DNA from: a virus | Reading direction: 5' to 3' (one strand) | Length of the DNA: 34,311 nucleotides | Virus record (IMG/VR): IMGVR_UViG_3300025137_000135 | Coordinates: 1 to 34,311 of that record | Shown here: piece by piece, positions 14,546-22,279 of the stretch | How positions within the stretch are numbered: position 1 is the first letter of the stretch | How the letters are laid out: every line of letters begins with the position of its first letter | The notes under the pieces: model-generated | The model's input: only the letters and a program-made list of their open reading frames with translations | Database searches by the model: none | What the model was told of the DNA's origin: nothing | Made by a program: the position numbers and the translations under genes

Positions 14546-15299
14546 TATTGTATACGCTGAAAACAGTGTGTTCATAGAACAGATTACTACCAGTGATGAT
14601 ACAACGATAAGCATCAATCAAGATGGCAACAACAATGATGTCAACTTGTCTATGGCTCACGATGATAACACACTTGATTTTAATCAAGTAGGAAATAATA
14701 ATACAATTAGTTGGGTATCTTATTTTGGTTCTGGTAAAGTTTGGGGTGGTGATATAGATGGTACAAATAACACTCTTAAATTTGAACAGTATAATACCAC
14801 AGGTTCAGACTCCAACAGAATAGGGTTTCATATGCCGGGCAATAATAACCAGCTTCATGTTTGTCAAGGTGCTACATTTTCTAGTAGCACAGACACAACT
14901 TGTTCTGGTTCTACACCCAACTCTGAATATGGTGGTCATATAGTTAACCTTGATGTACATGCAAATAGTAATAGTATAAAAATAGGACAAGAAACAGGAA
15001 CAGCTAATGCTGACCACTATGCACAAATATATTATTATGGAGGTGATAATAACAGTACATTTCTTACACAGAAAGGAAATGGAAATAAGGACTTGAGAAT
15101 GAACATAAGAACAGATGGTGGATCACAAGAAGTTATGCAAAGTGGTGATGGGGGGCATACTGCTACTGTTAATCTGTATGGTTCGTATCATACTGATTTA
15201 TCATTAACACAACAAGGAAGTACAGCACAGGCTTACTCTATTACACAGACCTGTCAAACATCTGGTGGTTGTGGTGTATCCTTGACACAAGGAAATTAA
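14502..15299 (+). CDS. Second curlin-like secreted protein, Cys-containing
   Basis: The 265-aa product has a signal peptide (1-19, ending VYA). Curlin-type units follow: ISINQDGNNNDVNLS, LDFNQVGNNNTISW, GTNNTLKFEQY, PGNNNQLHVCQG, NSNSIKIGQETG, GNGNKDLRMN and LSLTQQGSTAQAYS. Units are separated by longer aromatic spacers (SWVSYFGSGKVWGG, HYAQIYYYGG). Unlike classical curlins it has four Cys in two pairs, at about the middle and at the C-terminus. It starts 44 nt inside fecR. It may be a minor subunit, nucleator or adhesive tip of the fibre built from the first curlin. Confidence 0.82.
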   Translation: MTKLTTLLLSISLSSIVYAENSVFIEQITTSDDTTISINQDGNNNDVNLSMAHDDNTLDFNQVGNNNTISWVSYFGSGKVWGGDIDGTNNTLKFEQYNTTGSDSNRIGFHMPGNNNQLHVCQGATFSSSTDTTCSGSTPNSEYGGHIVNLDVHANSNSIKIGQETGTANADHYAQIYYYGGDNNSTFLTQKGNGNKDLRMNIRTDGGSQEVMQSGDGGHTATVNLYGSYHTDLSLTQQGSTAQAYSITQTCQTSGGCGVSLTQGN

Positions 15300-15300
15300 A

Positions 15301-17148
15301 ATGAAAAAGTGGATCATCTCTTTATCAGTAATTTTATTTTTTTGTGGTATTCGTTTTTCTGATGTTTGGTTTTTGGAAATGGTAAGATTAAAAGCACTAG
15401 ACCAACATCAAAGATCCCAACAAGAAACAATCACAGACAAGATTGTGACAGTAGAAATAGATAATGATTCTGTAAGAGAATATGGTCAATGGCCTTGGGC
15501 AAGAGATAAACTTGCAGGGGATATTGAAAATCTATATCGCAGGGGTGCTGCAATTGTTGTATTACCCATATTGTTTGCAGACAAAGATAGATTAGGTGGT
15601 GATGCACAATTTGATGAGATGTTAAGAAAAACTCCAACCATCATAGGACAAATCCCAGCAAATCAAACTAAAGGAAATCCTGTACCCAGAGGTGTTGCCG
15701 CGATAGGTATGCCTTGGCAACAATGGATATACAATTATAGTGGTGCAGTCGGCCCCATAGAACCATTTTCAAAATCTGCAATAGGTGTTGGTATGATGCT
15801 TATTGCTCCAGAGAATGATGGTGTGGTTCGTAGGATGCCTTTGGTGATTCAAATAGATGGACAACTGTATCCATCTCTGTCTATGGAGATACTAAGAACA
15901 GCTGCTGGAGATATTAGTTATCAGATGAAAACTGGTGAGGGTGGTGTGGAAGCATTACGCATACCAAAATACAAAAAGATACTGACTGATGCGAATGGTG
16001 CTATTTGGATTGATTTCAAATGGAAAACAAAAACCTATGCACTAAACAAATTAACAGACAATGATTCATTCGTAGGAAAGATTGTTATTCTTTCACCAAC
16101 TGCATCTGGTATAGATAATCCAGTTGCAACCCCAGTAGGAGTCATTCAAAGTCACGATTTGATCGCTGCCTCTGTGACAACCATGATGACAGGAAGGAAC
16201 ATCACAAGACCCTTCTGGACTGATTTAGCAGAGCTTTCAGTGTCTTTAGTGTTATCACTAGTACTGACAGTAGTCGTGCTTACACTAAGTTGGTACTTTG
16301 GTGCAATACTATTACCAGTATTTCTTGCAGGAACTTATTATGGTAGTTTACACTTATTTACAGAATATAGTTATCTGGTTGATTGGTCGTATCCTGTATT
16401 AACTATGTTTGTCGTTTGGTCTGTAGCTGCATTTCTGCGGTTCATGGAAGAATTTAGATTACGACAACAGATTAAGAAACAGTTTGAACATTACCTTGAC
16501 CCAAGACAGGTTGCTGCTTTACAGAAAAATCCAGAGGCATTGAAACTTGGTGGTGAACGCAAAGAGATGAGTTTTCTCTTTATGGACATTATAGGTTTCA
16601 CACCTATATCAGAATACTATAAGAACAAAGATGACCCAGAAGGATTAGTTGAATTAGTCAATGAGTTTTTAGATCACATGACTAAAATCTTACTAAACAA
16701 CGGAGCTATGATTGATAAGTTTATGGGTGATTGTATCATGGCAGTATTCAATGCACCGATTGATATGGAGAATCATGCTGAGATGGCAGTCAAAAGTGCA
16801 ATAGAGATTGAAGCAAAGACAAAAGAACTGAAAGTATTATATAAAGAAAGAGGCCTTCCCGACATTAATGTTGGTACAGGTGTAAACACAGGTACAGCAA
16901 TTGTTGGTAATATGGGTAGTTCCACTCGTTTTGACTTTTCAGTTATTGGTGATGCAGTTAATCTTGCGGCACGATTAGAAGCAACAGCAGGGAGAGGAGA
17001 GTTTAAAAACTGTCCTACTCTATATTCGAGTCACACAATGATACAACTAGAGAATATTACATCAATTGAGGTAGACAAGATTAAAGTCAAGGGTAAAGAT
17101 GAATTAATAACAATATATAAACCTATTGACAATATCGTAAATACATAG
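15301..17148 (+). CDS. CHASE2-domain class III adenylate cyclase
   Basis: The 615-aa membrane protein has an N-terminal TM (about 3-20), a CHASE2 extracytoplasmic sensor (about 40-290, with VTVEIDNDSVREYGQWPWAR), three TM helices (about 310-385) and a cytoplasmic catalytic domain (about 420-610). All expected class III residues are visible: metal-binding Asp429 (FMDIIGFT) and Asp477, adenine-selecting Lys473 with Ser547 in the Asp/Thr position, and transition-state Asn554 and Arg558 (GDAVNLAARLE). So it is predicted to make cAMP and to form an active homodimer. It follows the second curlin gene by one base and ends the block. Such an enzyme is highly unusual in a phage. Confidence 0.92.
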   Translation: MKKWIISLSVILFFCGIRFSDVWFLEMVRLKALDQHQRSQQETITDKIVTVEIDNDSVREYGQWPWARDKLAGDIENLYRRGAAIVVLPILFADKDRLGGDAQFDEMLRKTPTIIGQIPANQTKGNPVPRGVAAIGMPWQQWIYNYSGAVGPIEPFSKSAIGVGMMLIAPENDGVVRRMPLVIQIDGQLYPSLSMEILRTAAGDISYQMKTGEGGVEALRIPKYKKILTDANGAIWIDFKWKTKTYALNKLTDNDSFVGKIVILSPTASGIDNPVATPVGVIQSHDLIAASVTTMMTGRNITRPFWTDLAELSVSLVLSLVLTVVVLTLSWYFGAILLPVFLAGTYYGSLHLFTEYSYLVDWSYPVLTMFVVWSVAAFLRFMEEFRLRQQIKKQFEHYLDPRQVAALQKNPEALKLGGERKEMSFLFMDIIGFTPISEYYKNKDDPEGLVELVNEFLDHMTKILLNNGAMIDKFMGDCIMAVFNAPIDMENHAEMAVKSAIEIEAKTKELKVLYKERGLPDINVGTGVNTGTAIVGNMGSSTRFDFSVIGDAVNLAARLEATAGRGEFKNCPTLYSSHTMIQLENITSIEVDKIKVKGKDELITIYKPIDNIVNT

Positions 17149-17154
17149 TATACT
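17126..17154 (+). promoter_or_regulatory. Host sigma70-type promoter inside the cyclase 3' end
   Basis: TTGACA (17126-17131) and TATACT (17149-17154) have a 17-bp spacer; the -35 lies in the last cyclase codons. It would drive the gene at 17180 independently of the late curli transcript. A variant late motif CTAAATA overlaps at 17153. Confidence 0.65.
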
Positions 17155-17179
17155 AAATAAGACTTTAAAGGTAGAAAAG

Positions 17180-17593
17180 ATGAGTAATGACATCACGACA
17201 GAAGTAGCAATTCTCAAAAAAGAAGTGTCAGATATAAAGGTAATCTTTTCACGACTTGATGTTGCGATTGAAAAGATTACTGACGTATCTAGTTGTGTCA
17301 ATCGTATGTTGGCTGTACACGAAGAAAGAATAGCAAATCAAGAAGAAGTTGCTAATCGTGCCAATTTAGAATTTACAACAGACATTAGAGAACTACATTC
17401 TCGTATTACTACAAATTACAAAGAACTTACTGATATAATGTCAGAACATAGTAAACAAGATGCAATCAATCAACAAATGCTTAGAGATGACCTAAACTCA
17501 CGAGTTGGTATTCTTGAAAAGTGGCGTTGGCTGATTATCGGTGGTTCTATAGTATTCGGCTTTATTCTGCAAAAAATGCCTATCTGGGGTTGA
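17180..17593 (+). CDS. Coiled-coil protein with C-terminal membrane anchor
   Basis: The 137-aa product starts MSNDITTEVAILKKEVSDIK and is almost entirely helical and charged up to residue about 112. A single membrane segment (WLIIGGSIVFGFIL) and a short end follow. So it is a tail-anchored protein with the bulk in the cytoplasm. I associate similar proteins with T4-type marine phages, without known function. It has its own early-type promoter, and its stop codon lies inside the -35 box of the primase promoter. Confidence 0.7.
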   Translation: MSNDITTEVAILKKEVSDIKVIFSRLDVAIEKITDVSSCVNRMLAVHEERIANQEEVANRANLEFTTDIRELHSRITTNYKELTDIMSEHSKQDAINQQMLRDDLNSRVGILEKWRWLIIGGSIVFGFILQKMPIWG

Positions 17594-17618
17594 CTTTCTC
17601 CACTATTTGAGTTATAAT
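17590..17618 (+). promoter_or_regulatory. Host sigma70-type promoter of the primase gene
   Basis: TTGACT (17590-17595) and a consensus TATAAT (17613-17618) have a 17-bp spacer. The predicted start of transcription, 6-7 nt after the -10, falls on the ATG at 17625. Confidence 0.8.
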
Positions 17619-17624
17619 TACACC

Positions 17625-18623
17625 ATGTATATCGAACAAAAATATCTGATGATACTCTCATCACAATTACAGCGTTTTAAAAAGACAGGCGATCATCTGT
17701 ATAATTTTCGTTGTCCTTATTGTGGTGACTCTCAAAAAAGTCAATCTAAAGCTCGTGGGTTCGTGTTTCGTAAAGAATTGAATCTTATATATAAATGTCA
17801 TAATTGTGGAATTGGAGCATCTTTCAACAATCTGTTGAAGCACATAGACCCTAAATTACACAATGACTATATAATGGAACGATATAAAACAAATGAACCA
17901 GAAGTTCCAGATATCGGTAAATTTACTCAACCTAAATTTATGAAGGGTTCATCACCACTAAAAATTCTTAAAAAGGTATCGTCATTAAGACATGACCACC
18001 CTGTTAAGAAATTTGTGATGAATAGACAAATTCCTTCTAAGGTTCATTATGAGTTATTTTTGGCTCCAAAGTTTTACACTTGGGTCAATAGTATTATACC
18101 TAATAAATTTTCATCTGTAGATGGGGATCACCCAAGATTGGTAATTCCATTCTTTGATGAAAATAATAAAATGTTTGCGTTTCAAGGGAGAGCGTTTGGA
18201 AATGAAATACCTAAGTATATTACTATTACTCTTGACCCAGACAAAGATAAAATCTACGGCCTCAACAGGCTGGATACCACCAAACCAATACAAGTAACCG
18301 AAGGGCCCATTGACTCTATGTTTTTGGACAACTGTGTTGCTGTCGGTGGTGCTGACTTTAGTAATTTGCCCGTAGAGAATACAACTATTATCTTTGATAA
18401 TGAAAGACGAAATGTTGAAATATTAAAACAAATAGAAAAGACCATTTATTCGGGATATAATGTAGTGTTATGGCCTGATGATTTAAAAGAAAAAGACATA
18501 AACGATATGATATTATCTGGACTGACTAAAGATGAAGTCCAGACAATCATTAACAATAATACTTATCAAGGCAACATGGCCAAGATAAAGTTTACACAAT
18601 GGAGAAGACGAAATGCCCGATAA
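17625..18623 (+). CDS. 61: DNA primase (T4 gp61-like)
   Basis: The start is set at the ATG just after the promoter; an in-frame TTG six codons upstream would be inside the -10 region. The 332-aa protein has an N-terminal zinc ribbon (CPYC and CHNC, 19 residues apart) and a TOPRIM-type catalytic core with VTEGPIDSMF, TIIFDNE and LWPDDLKEKDIND. It would make RNA primers for lagging-strand synthesis with the gp41 helicase, which is not in the window. It is shorter than or similar to other gp61 proteins. It leads the replication and nucleotide block. Confidence 0.88.
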   Translation: MYIEQKYLMILSSQLQRFKKTGDHLYNFRCPYCGDSQKSQSKARGFVFRKELNLIYKCHNCGIGASFNNLLKHIDPKLHNDYIMERYKTNEPEVPDIGKFTQPKFMKGSSPLKILKKVSSLRHDHPVKKFVMNRQIPSKVHYELFLAPKFYTWVNSIIPNKFSSVDGDHPRLVIPFFDENNKMFAFQGRAFGNEIPKYITITLDPDKDKIYGLNRLDTTKPIQVTEGPIDSMFLDNCVAVGGADFSNLPVENTTIIFDNERRNVEILKQIEKTIYSGYNVVLWPDDLKEKDINDMILSGLTKDEVQTIINNNTYQGNMAKIKFTQWRRRNAR

Positions 18624-18644
18624 TTGTATTCAAAGGGGATTGAC

Positions 18645-20639
18645 ATGTCAGTAAGATTAGATAAAGAAAAAGACAAATTACTAGAATCCTATGCTATAGG
18701 AATGTTAAAAGATTTTTACTTAACAGAATACGAAACATCACCACAAGAGGCATTTAAAAGAGCGTCTATTGCATGGTCAACTTATGAAGGTGAGTTAGAT
18801 GAGAATCTAGCACAACGATTATATAATTATGTTTCTAATAAATGGTTTATGTTTGCTAGTCCAGTATTATCAAACGCACCCAATGGATCTAAAAAAGGTA
18901 AAGGACAACCGATATCTTGTTTCTTATCGTATGTTCCTGATACTTTAGAAGGTCTTATTAGTCATACATCTGAGTTGCGTTGGTTATCAGTTTATGGTGG
19001 TGGTGTTGGTGGTCATTGGTCTGATGTTCGTACAGTATCAGACATAGCGCCTGGCCCAATGCCTTTCTTACACACAGTAGACGCTGATATGATTGCATAT
19101 CGTCAAGGTAAGACACGCAAGGGTTCGTATGCGGCATATATTGATATATCTCACCCTGATATTATTGAGTTCTTAAATATGCGTATTCCCACAGGTGATG
19201 TGCAACGAAAAGCACTTAACTTACATAATGCTATCAATGTTACTGATGAGTTTATGAACGCAATTACTGAGGGAATAGGCTTTAACTTACGCGACCCTAA
19301 AGATGGTAGTGTTAAAGAAACAGTAAATGCAAGAAAACTTTGGGAAAGAATACTTGAAATAAGGTTCAGAACAGGTGAACCCTATTTAAACTTTATTGAT
19401 ACTGCTAATCGTGATTTACCACAACCACTAAAAGACTTAGGTTTAAAAATCAATGGGTCTAATTTATGTAATGAGATTCACTTACCGACTAGTGCAGAAC
19501 GCACAGCTGTTTGTTGTCTGTCATCACTAAATCTTGAATACTATGATGATTGGAAAGATACTCCGATTGTTGCTGATTTGGTTCGTATGCTTGATAATGT
19601 TTTGAATTATTTTATTGAGAATGCTCCAGATACAATTGAACGTGCTAAGTTTAGTGCGAGTAGAGAAAGGTCAATCGGACTAGGTGCTATGGGGTTTCAT
19701 AGTCTTTTACAAAAACATGGTGTTGCGTGGGAATCTGATAAAGCAAAAGAGATTAATGATGTTGTATTTAATTACATCAAGACTCAAGCTGTTGAAGAAA
19801 CAGAGCGTTTAGCATTAGAACGTGGTGCATATCCAGATGGCCCAGATTCAGGCAGAAGAAATTCACATCTTCTTGCTGTCGCACCCAATGCATCAAGTGG
19901 TGTAATACTTGCGACTAGTCCGTCTATTGAACCATTAAAGGCTAATGCATATACACATCGCACAAGAGCAGGGTCATTTTTAGTAAAGAATAAATACCTC
20001 GAATCATTATTGACACAGAAAGATGAAAACAACGATGTAAATTGGACTTCTATTATCACTAAGAAAGGTTCTGTACAACATCTACCATTTCTCACTGAAG
20101 GAGAAAAATCTGTTTTCAAAACTGCTGATGAGTTAGATCAAAATTGGGTAGTACAACACGCAGCTGATCGACAGAAGTATATCTGTCAAGGTCAGTCTGT
20201 CAATCTGTTTTTCCCAGCTGGTGCGCCTAAATCTTATGTAAATCAAGTACACCTTCGTGCGTGGAAAGAAGGACTAAAAGGTTTGTATTATCTTCGTACA
20301 GAAGCAAAACAGCGTGCTGAAAATGTATCTGAGAAAGTAGAAAGAGTTGCACTTCAAGGTGATATGCGTAGTATTGTTTATTCAAAAATAGATTGTCCAT
20401 TCTGTTCTATGGCTATGGAAGAACTAAAATTACGAGGTATTCCATTTGATAAAATTGATTTAAAAGAAATAGGCAAAACTGCGGCAGAAGTAACAGGTCG
20501 TAAAGATGTAAAATCTGTGCCACAAGTATATATTGATGGTGAATATGTTGGTGGATATGCAGAATTGATGGAATTTTTAAATAAACCAATAGAACAGAGC
20601 AATGATGACGATGATGAATGCGTAGCTTGCTCTGGTTAA
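18645..20639 (+). CDS. nrdA: Ribonucleotide reductase class I alpha subunit with glutaredoxin domain
   Basis: The ATG preceded by AAAGGGG is chosen over an upstream in-frame TTG. The 664-aa protein has the active-site Cys92 (GQPISCFLS), Asn273/Cys275/Glu277 (NLCNEIHLPT), Cys290 and the radical-transfer Tyr548-Tyr549. The N-terminus is about 130 residues shorter than in E. coli and lacks the ATP-cone, so dATP feedback is probably lost. Residues about 570-655 are a glutaredoxin domain (CPFC at 584-587, SVPQVYIDG, GGYAEL). It is followed by an acidic linker and the C-terminal redox pair CVAC (659-662). So the reductant is built into the enzyme. nrdB follows. Confidence 0.95.
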   Translation: MSVRLDKEKDKLLESYAIGMLKDFYLTEYETSPQEAFKRASIAWSTYEGELDENLAQRLYNYVSNKWFMFASPVLSNAPNGSKKGKGQPISCFLSYVPDTLEGLISHTSELRWLSVYGGGVGGHWSDVRTVSDIAPGPMPFLHTVDADMIAYRQGKTRKGSYAAYIDISHPDIIEFLNMRIPTGDVQRKALNLHNAINVTDEFMNAITEGIGFNLRDPKDGSVKETVNARKLWERILEIRFRTGEPYLNFIDTANRDLPQPLKDLGLKINGSNLCNEIHLPTSAERTAVCCLSSLNLEYYDDWKDTPIVADLVRMLDNVLNYFIENAPDTIERAKFSASRERSIGLGAMGFHSLLQKHGVAWESDKAKEINDVVFNYIKTQAVEETERLALERGAYPDGPDSGRRNSHLLAVAPNASSGVILATSPSIEPLKANAYTHRTRAGSFLVKNKYLESLLTQKDENNDVNWTSIITKKGSVQHLPFLTEGEKSVFKTADELDQNWVVQHAADRQKYICQGQSVNLFFPAGAPKSYVNQVHLRAWKEGLKGLYYLRTEAKQRAENVSEKVERVALQGDMRSIVYSKIDCPFCSMAMEELKLRGIPFDKIDLKEIGKTAAEVTGRKDVKSVPQVYIDGEYVGGYAELMEFLNKPIEQSNDDDDECVACSG

Positions 20640-20685
20640 TTTTTGTGTTGTAATGGTTACAAATAAAACTAAAATAGGAGAACAC

Positions 20686-21690
20686 ATGTCATTATTAGAC
20701 ACATCAAAGAGTTATCGTCCATTTCACTATCCGTGGGCTGTTGAACTAACAAAAAAACATGAAGAAATTCATTGGGTAGAAGATGAAGCAGAACTATCTG
20801 AAGATGTACAAGATTGGAAAACAAAATTAACTGAAAATGAAAAAGATTTTGTGACTCAAATTCTTCGTTTGTTCACACAATCTGATGTACAGGTTGGTGA
20901 CAATTATCACGAACTAATGATTCCAAAATTTAAGAACAATGAGATTCGCAATATGCTTGCATCATTCGCTAATCGTGAGGGTGTTCATCAACGTGCATAT
21001 GCTTTGTTAAATGACACTTTAGGATTACCAGATGAGGAGTTTCATACATTCCTTGAGTATTCTGAGATGTCTGACAAGTTAGACTTTATGAAAGAAGGTA
21101 GCATTAATTCACATACAGGTCTTGCTCTCATTTTAGCTCAATCAGTATTTAATGAAGGTATGTCCTTATTTGCATCGTTCGTTATGTTACTAAACTTCCA
21201 GCGTTTCGGTAAGATGAAAGGTATGGGTACTATTGTTGAGTGGTCTATTCGTGACGAAACTATGCATGTTCAAGGTAATGCTAAGTTGTTTCGTGAGTTT
21301 GTAGAAGAACACCCACGCATTGTAAATGATGAGTTGAAGTCTAAAGTTTATGAAATGGCAACTAACGCTGTTAAACTAGAAGATAAATTTATTAAGTTAG
21401 CATTTAGTGGTCACGACCAAGAAGGTATTACTGAAAAAGATGTCAAACAATACATTCGTCATATTGCTGATCGTAGACTATTACAATTGGGTATGAAACC
21501 TAAATTTAAAGTAAAAGACAATCCAATGCCATGGCTAGATTGGGTATTGAATGGTGCATCACACGACAACTTCTTTGAAAAAAGGGTTACTGAATATTCT
21601 GTAAATGGTATGGAAGGTGATTGGGGTTGGGTAGAAAATACTCCAGAAGGTGAAGTTTGTGGTTTAGATGGTCAGGGGTGTGCCGCTTAA
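20686..21690 (+). CDS. nrdB: Ribonucleotide reductase class I beta subunit
   Basis: The ATG with AGGAG five bases upstream is chosen over an ATG eleven codons earlier. The 334-aa protein carries the di-iron ligands and radical Tyr of class Ia beta subunits. NREGVHQRAY aligns with Glu115, His118 and Tyr122 of E. coli. NEGMSLFASF and RDETMHV supply the later Glu, Glu and His. It would form the tyrosyl radical for NrdA. The C-terminus ends CGLDGQGCAA; two Cys here are not part of the usual NrdB tail that docks in NrdA. It is coupled to the deaminase gene by TAATG. Confidence 0.93.
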   Translation: MSLLDTSKSYRPFHYPWAVELTKKHEEIHWVEDEAELSEDVQDWKTKLTENEKDFVTQILRLFTQSDVQVGDNYHELMIPKFKNNEIRNMLASFANREGVHQRAYALLNDTLGLPDEEFHTFLEYSEMSDKLDFMKEGSINSHTGLALILAQSVFNEGMSLFASFVMLLNFQRFGKMKGMGTIVEWSIRDETMHVQGNAKLFREFVEEHPRIVNDELKSKVYEMATNAVKLEDKFIKLAFSGHDQEGITEKDVKQYIRHIADRRLLQLGMKPKFKVKDNPMPWLDWVLNGASHDNFFEKRVTEYSVNGMEGDWGWVENTPEGEVCGLDGQGCAA

Positions 21691-22118
21691 TGAACAAATG
21701 GCAAAACGCTTACATGATTACCGCAGAAACCTTTGCCGAGTTATCTACAGCCAATAAATTAAAAGTAGGTGCGATTATTGTAAAAGATAATCGTATCATT
21801 TCTATTGGGTATAATGGTACACCTTCGGGTTGGGATAATGCTTGTGAAGTAAGCTTTCCACAACATGATATAGGATTTCCAGCAGAAATTACAAAACCAG
21901 AAGTAATACATGCTGAAGCTAATGCGATAAGTAAACTTGCTAGGTCAATAGAAAGTGGTTTAGATTCTGACATATATATAACACATGCACCATGTATGAG
22001 TTGTTCAAAGTTAATCTATGGTTCTGGAATAAAGAATGTATATTATAGAGAAGTTTACAGAAAAACTGATGGAATAGAATTTTTAAATTCCTGTAACATA
22101 GGGGTAAAACAGTTGTGA
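21690..22118 (+). CDS. dCMP deaminase
   Basis: The start is the ATG overlapping the nrdB stop. The 142-aa protein has the zinc deaminase signature HAEANAI (zinc His and catalytic Glu) and PCMSC (two zinc Cys). It also has GYNGTPSGWDNAC near the N-terminus, typical of dCMP deaminases of the T4 and ComEB type. It turns dCMP into dUMP and so feeds thymidylate synthesis by the ThyX encoded further down. It is shorter than T4 Cd. Confidence 0.9.
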   Translation: MNKWQNAYMITAETFAELSTANKLKVGAIIVKDNRIISIGYNGTPSGWDNACEVSFPQHDIGFPAEITKPEVIHAEANAISKLARSIESGLDSDIYITHAPCMSCSKLIYGSGIKNVYYREVYRKTDGIEFLNSCNIGVKQL

Positions 22119-22279
22119 AACTTATCGTGTGTGAATCTTGTGAAGCAGAATACCATATAAAACACAACATGGAGCCCCGACTATACAAAGTAACTTTTTG
22201 TTCATTTTGTGGATATGAACTTGACGAAACATTTGAATTTATAGAAGAAGTAGAGGATGATGAGAATGACATCTGGTAG
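22115..22279 (+). CDS. Small zinc-ribbon protein
   Basis: A GTG start overlaps the deaminase stop (GTGA). The 54-aa product has two CxxC pairs (VCESCEAEYHIKHN and FCSFCGYELD) followed by an acidic tail, as in small zinc-ribbon proteins of marine T4-type phages. It probably binds zinc and perhaps nucleic acid or a protein partner. It overlaps the next gene by 14 nt. Confidence 0.7.
   Translation: MKLIVCESCEAEYHIKHNMEPRLYKVTFCSFCGYELDETFEFIEEVEDDENDIW

Noticed and set aside
18639-18644. TTGACA just before nrdA as a -35 box
   Set aside because: A -10 box would have to lie inside nrdA; no TATAAT-like sequence is present at 16-18 bp.
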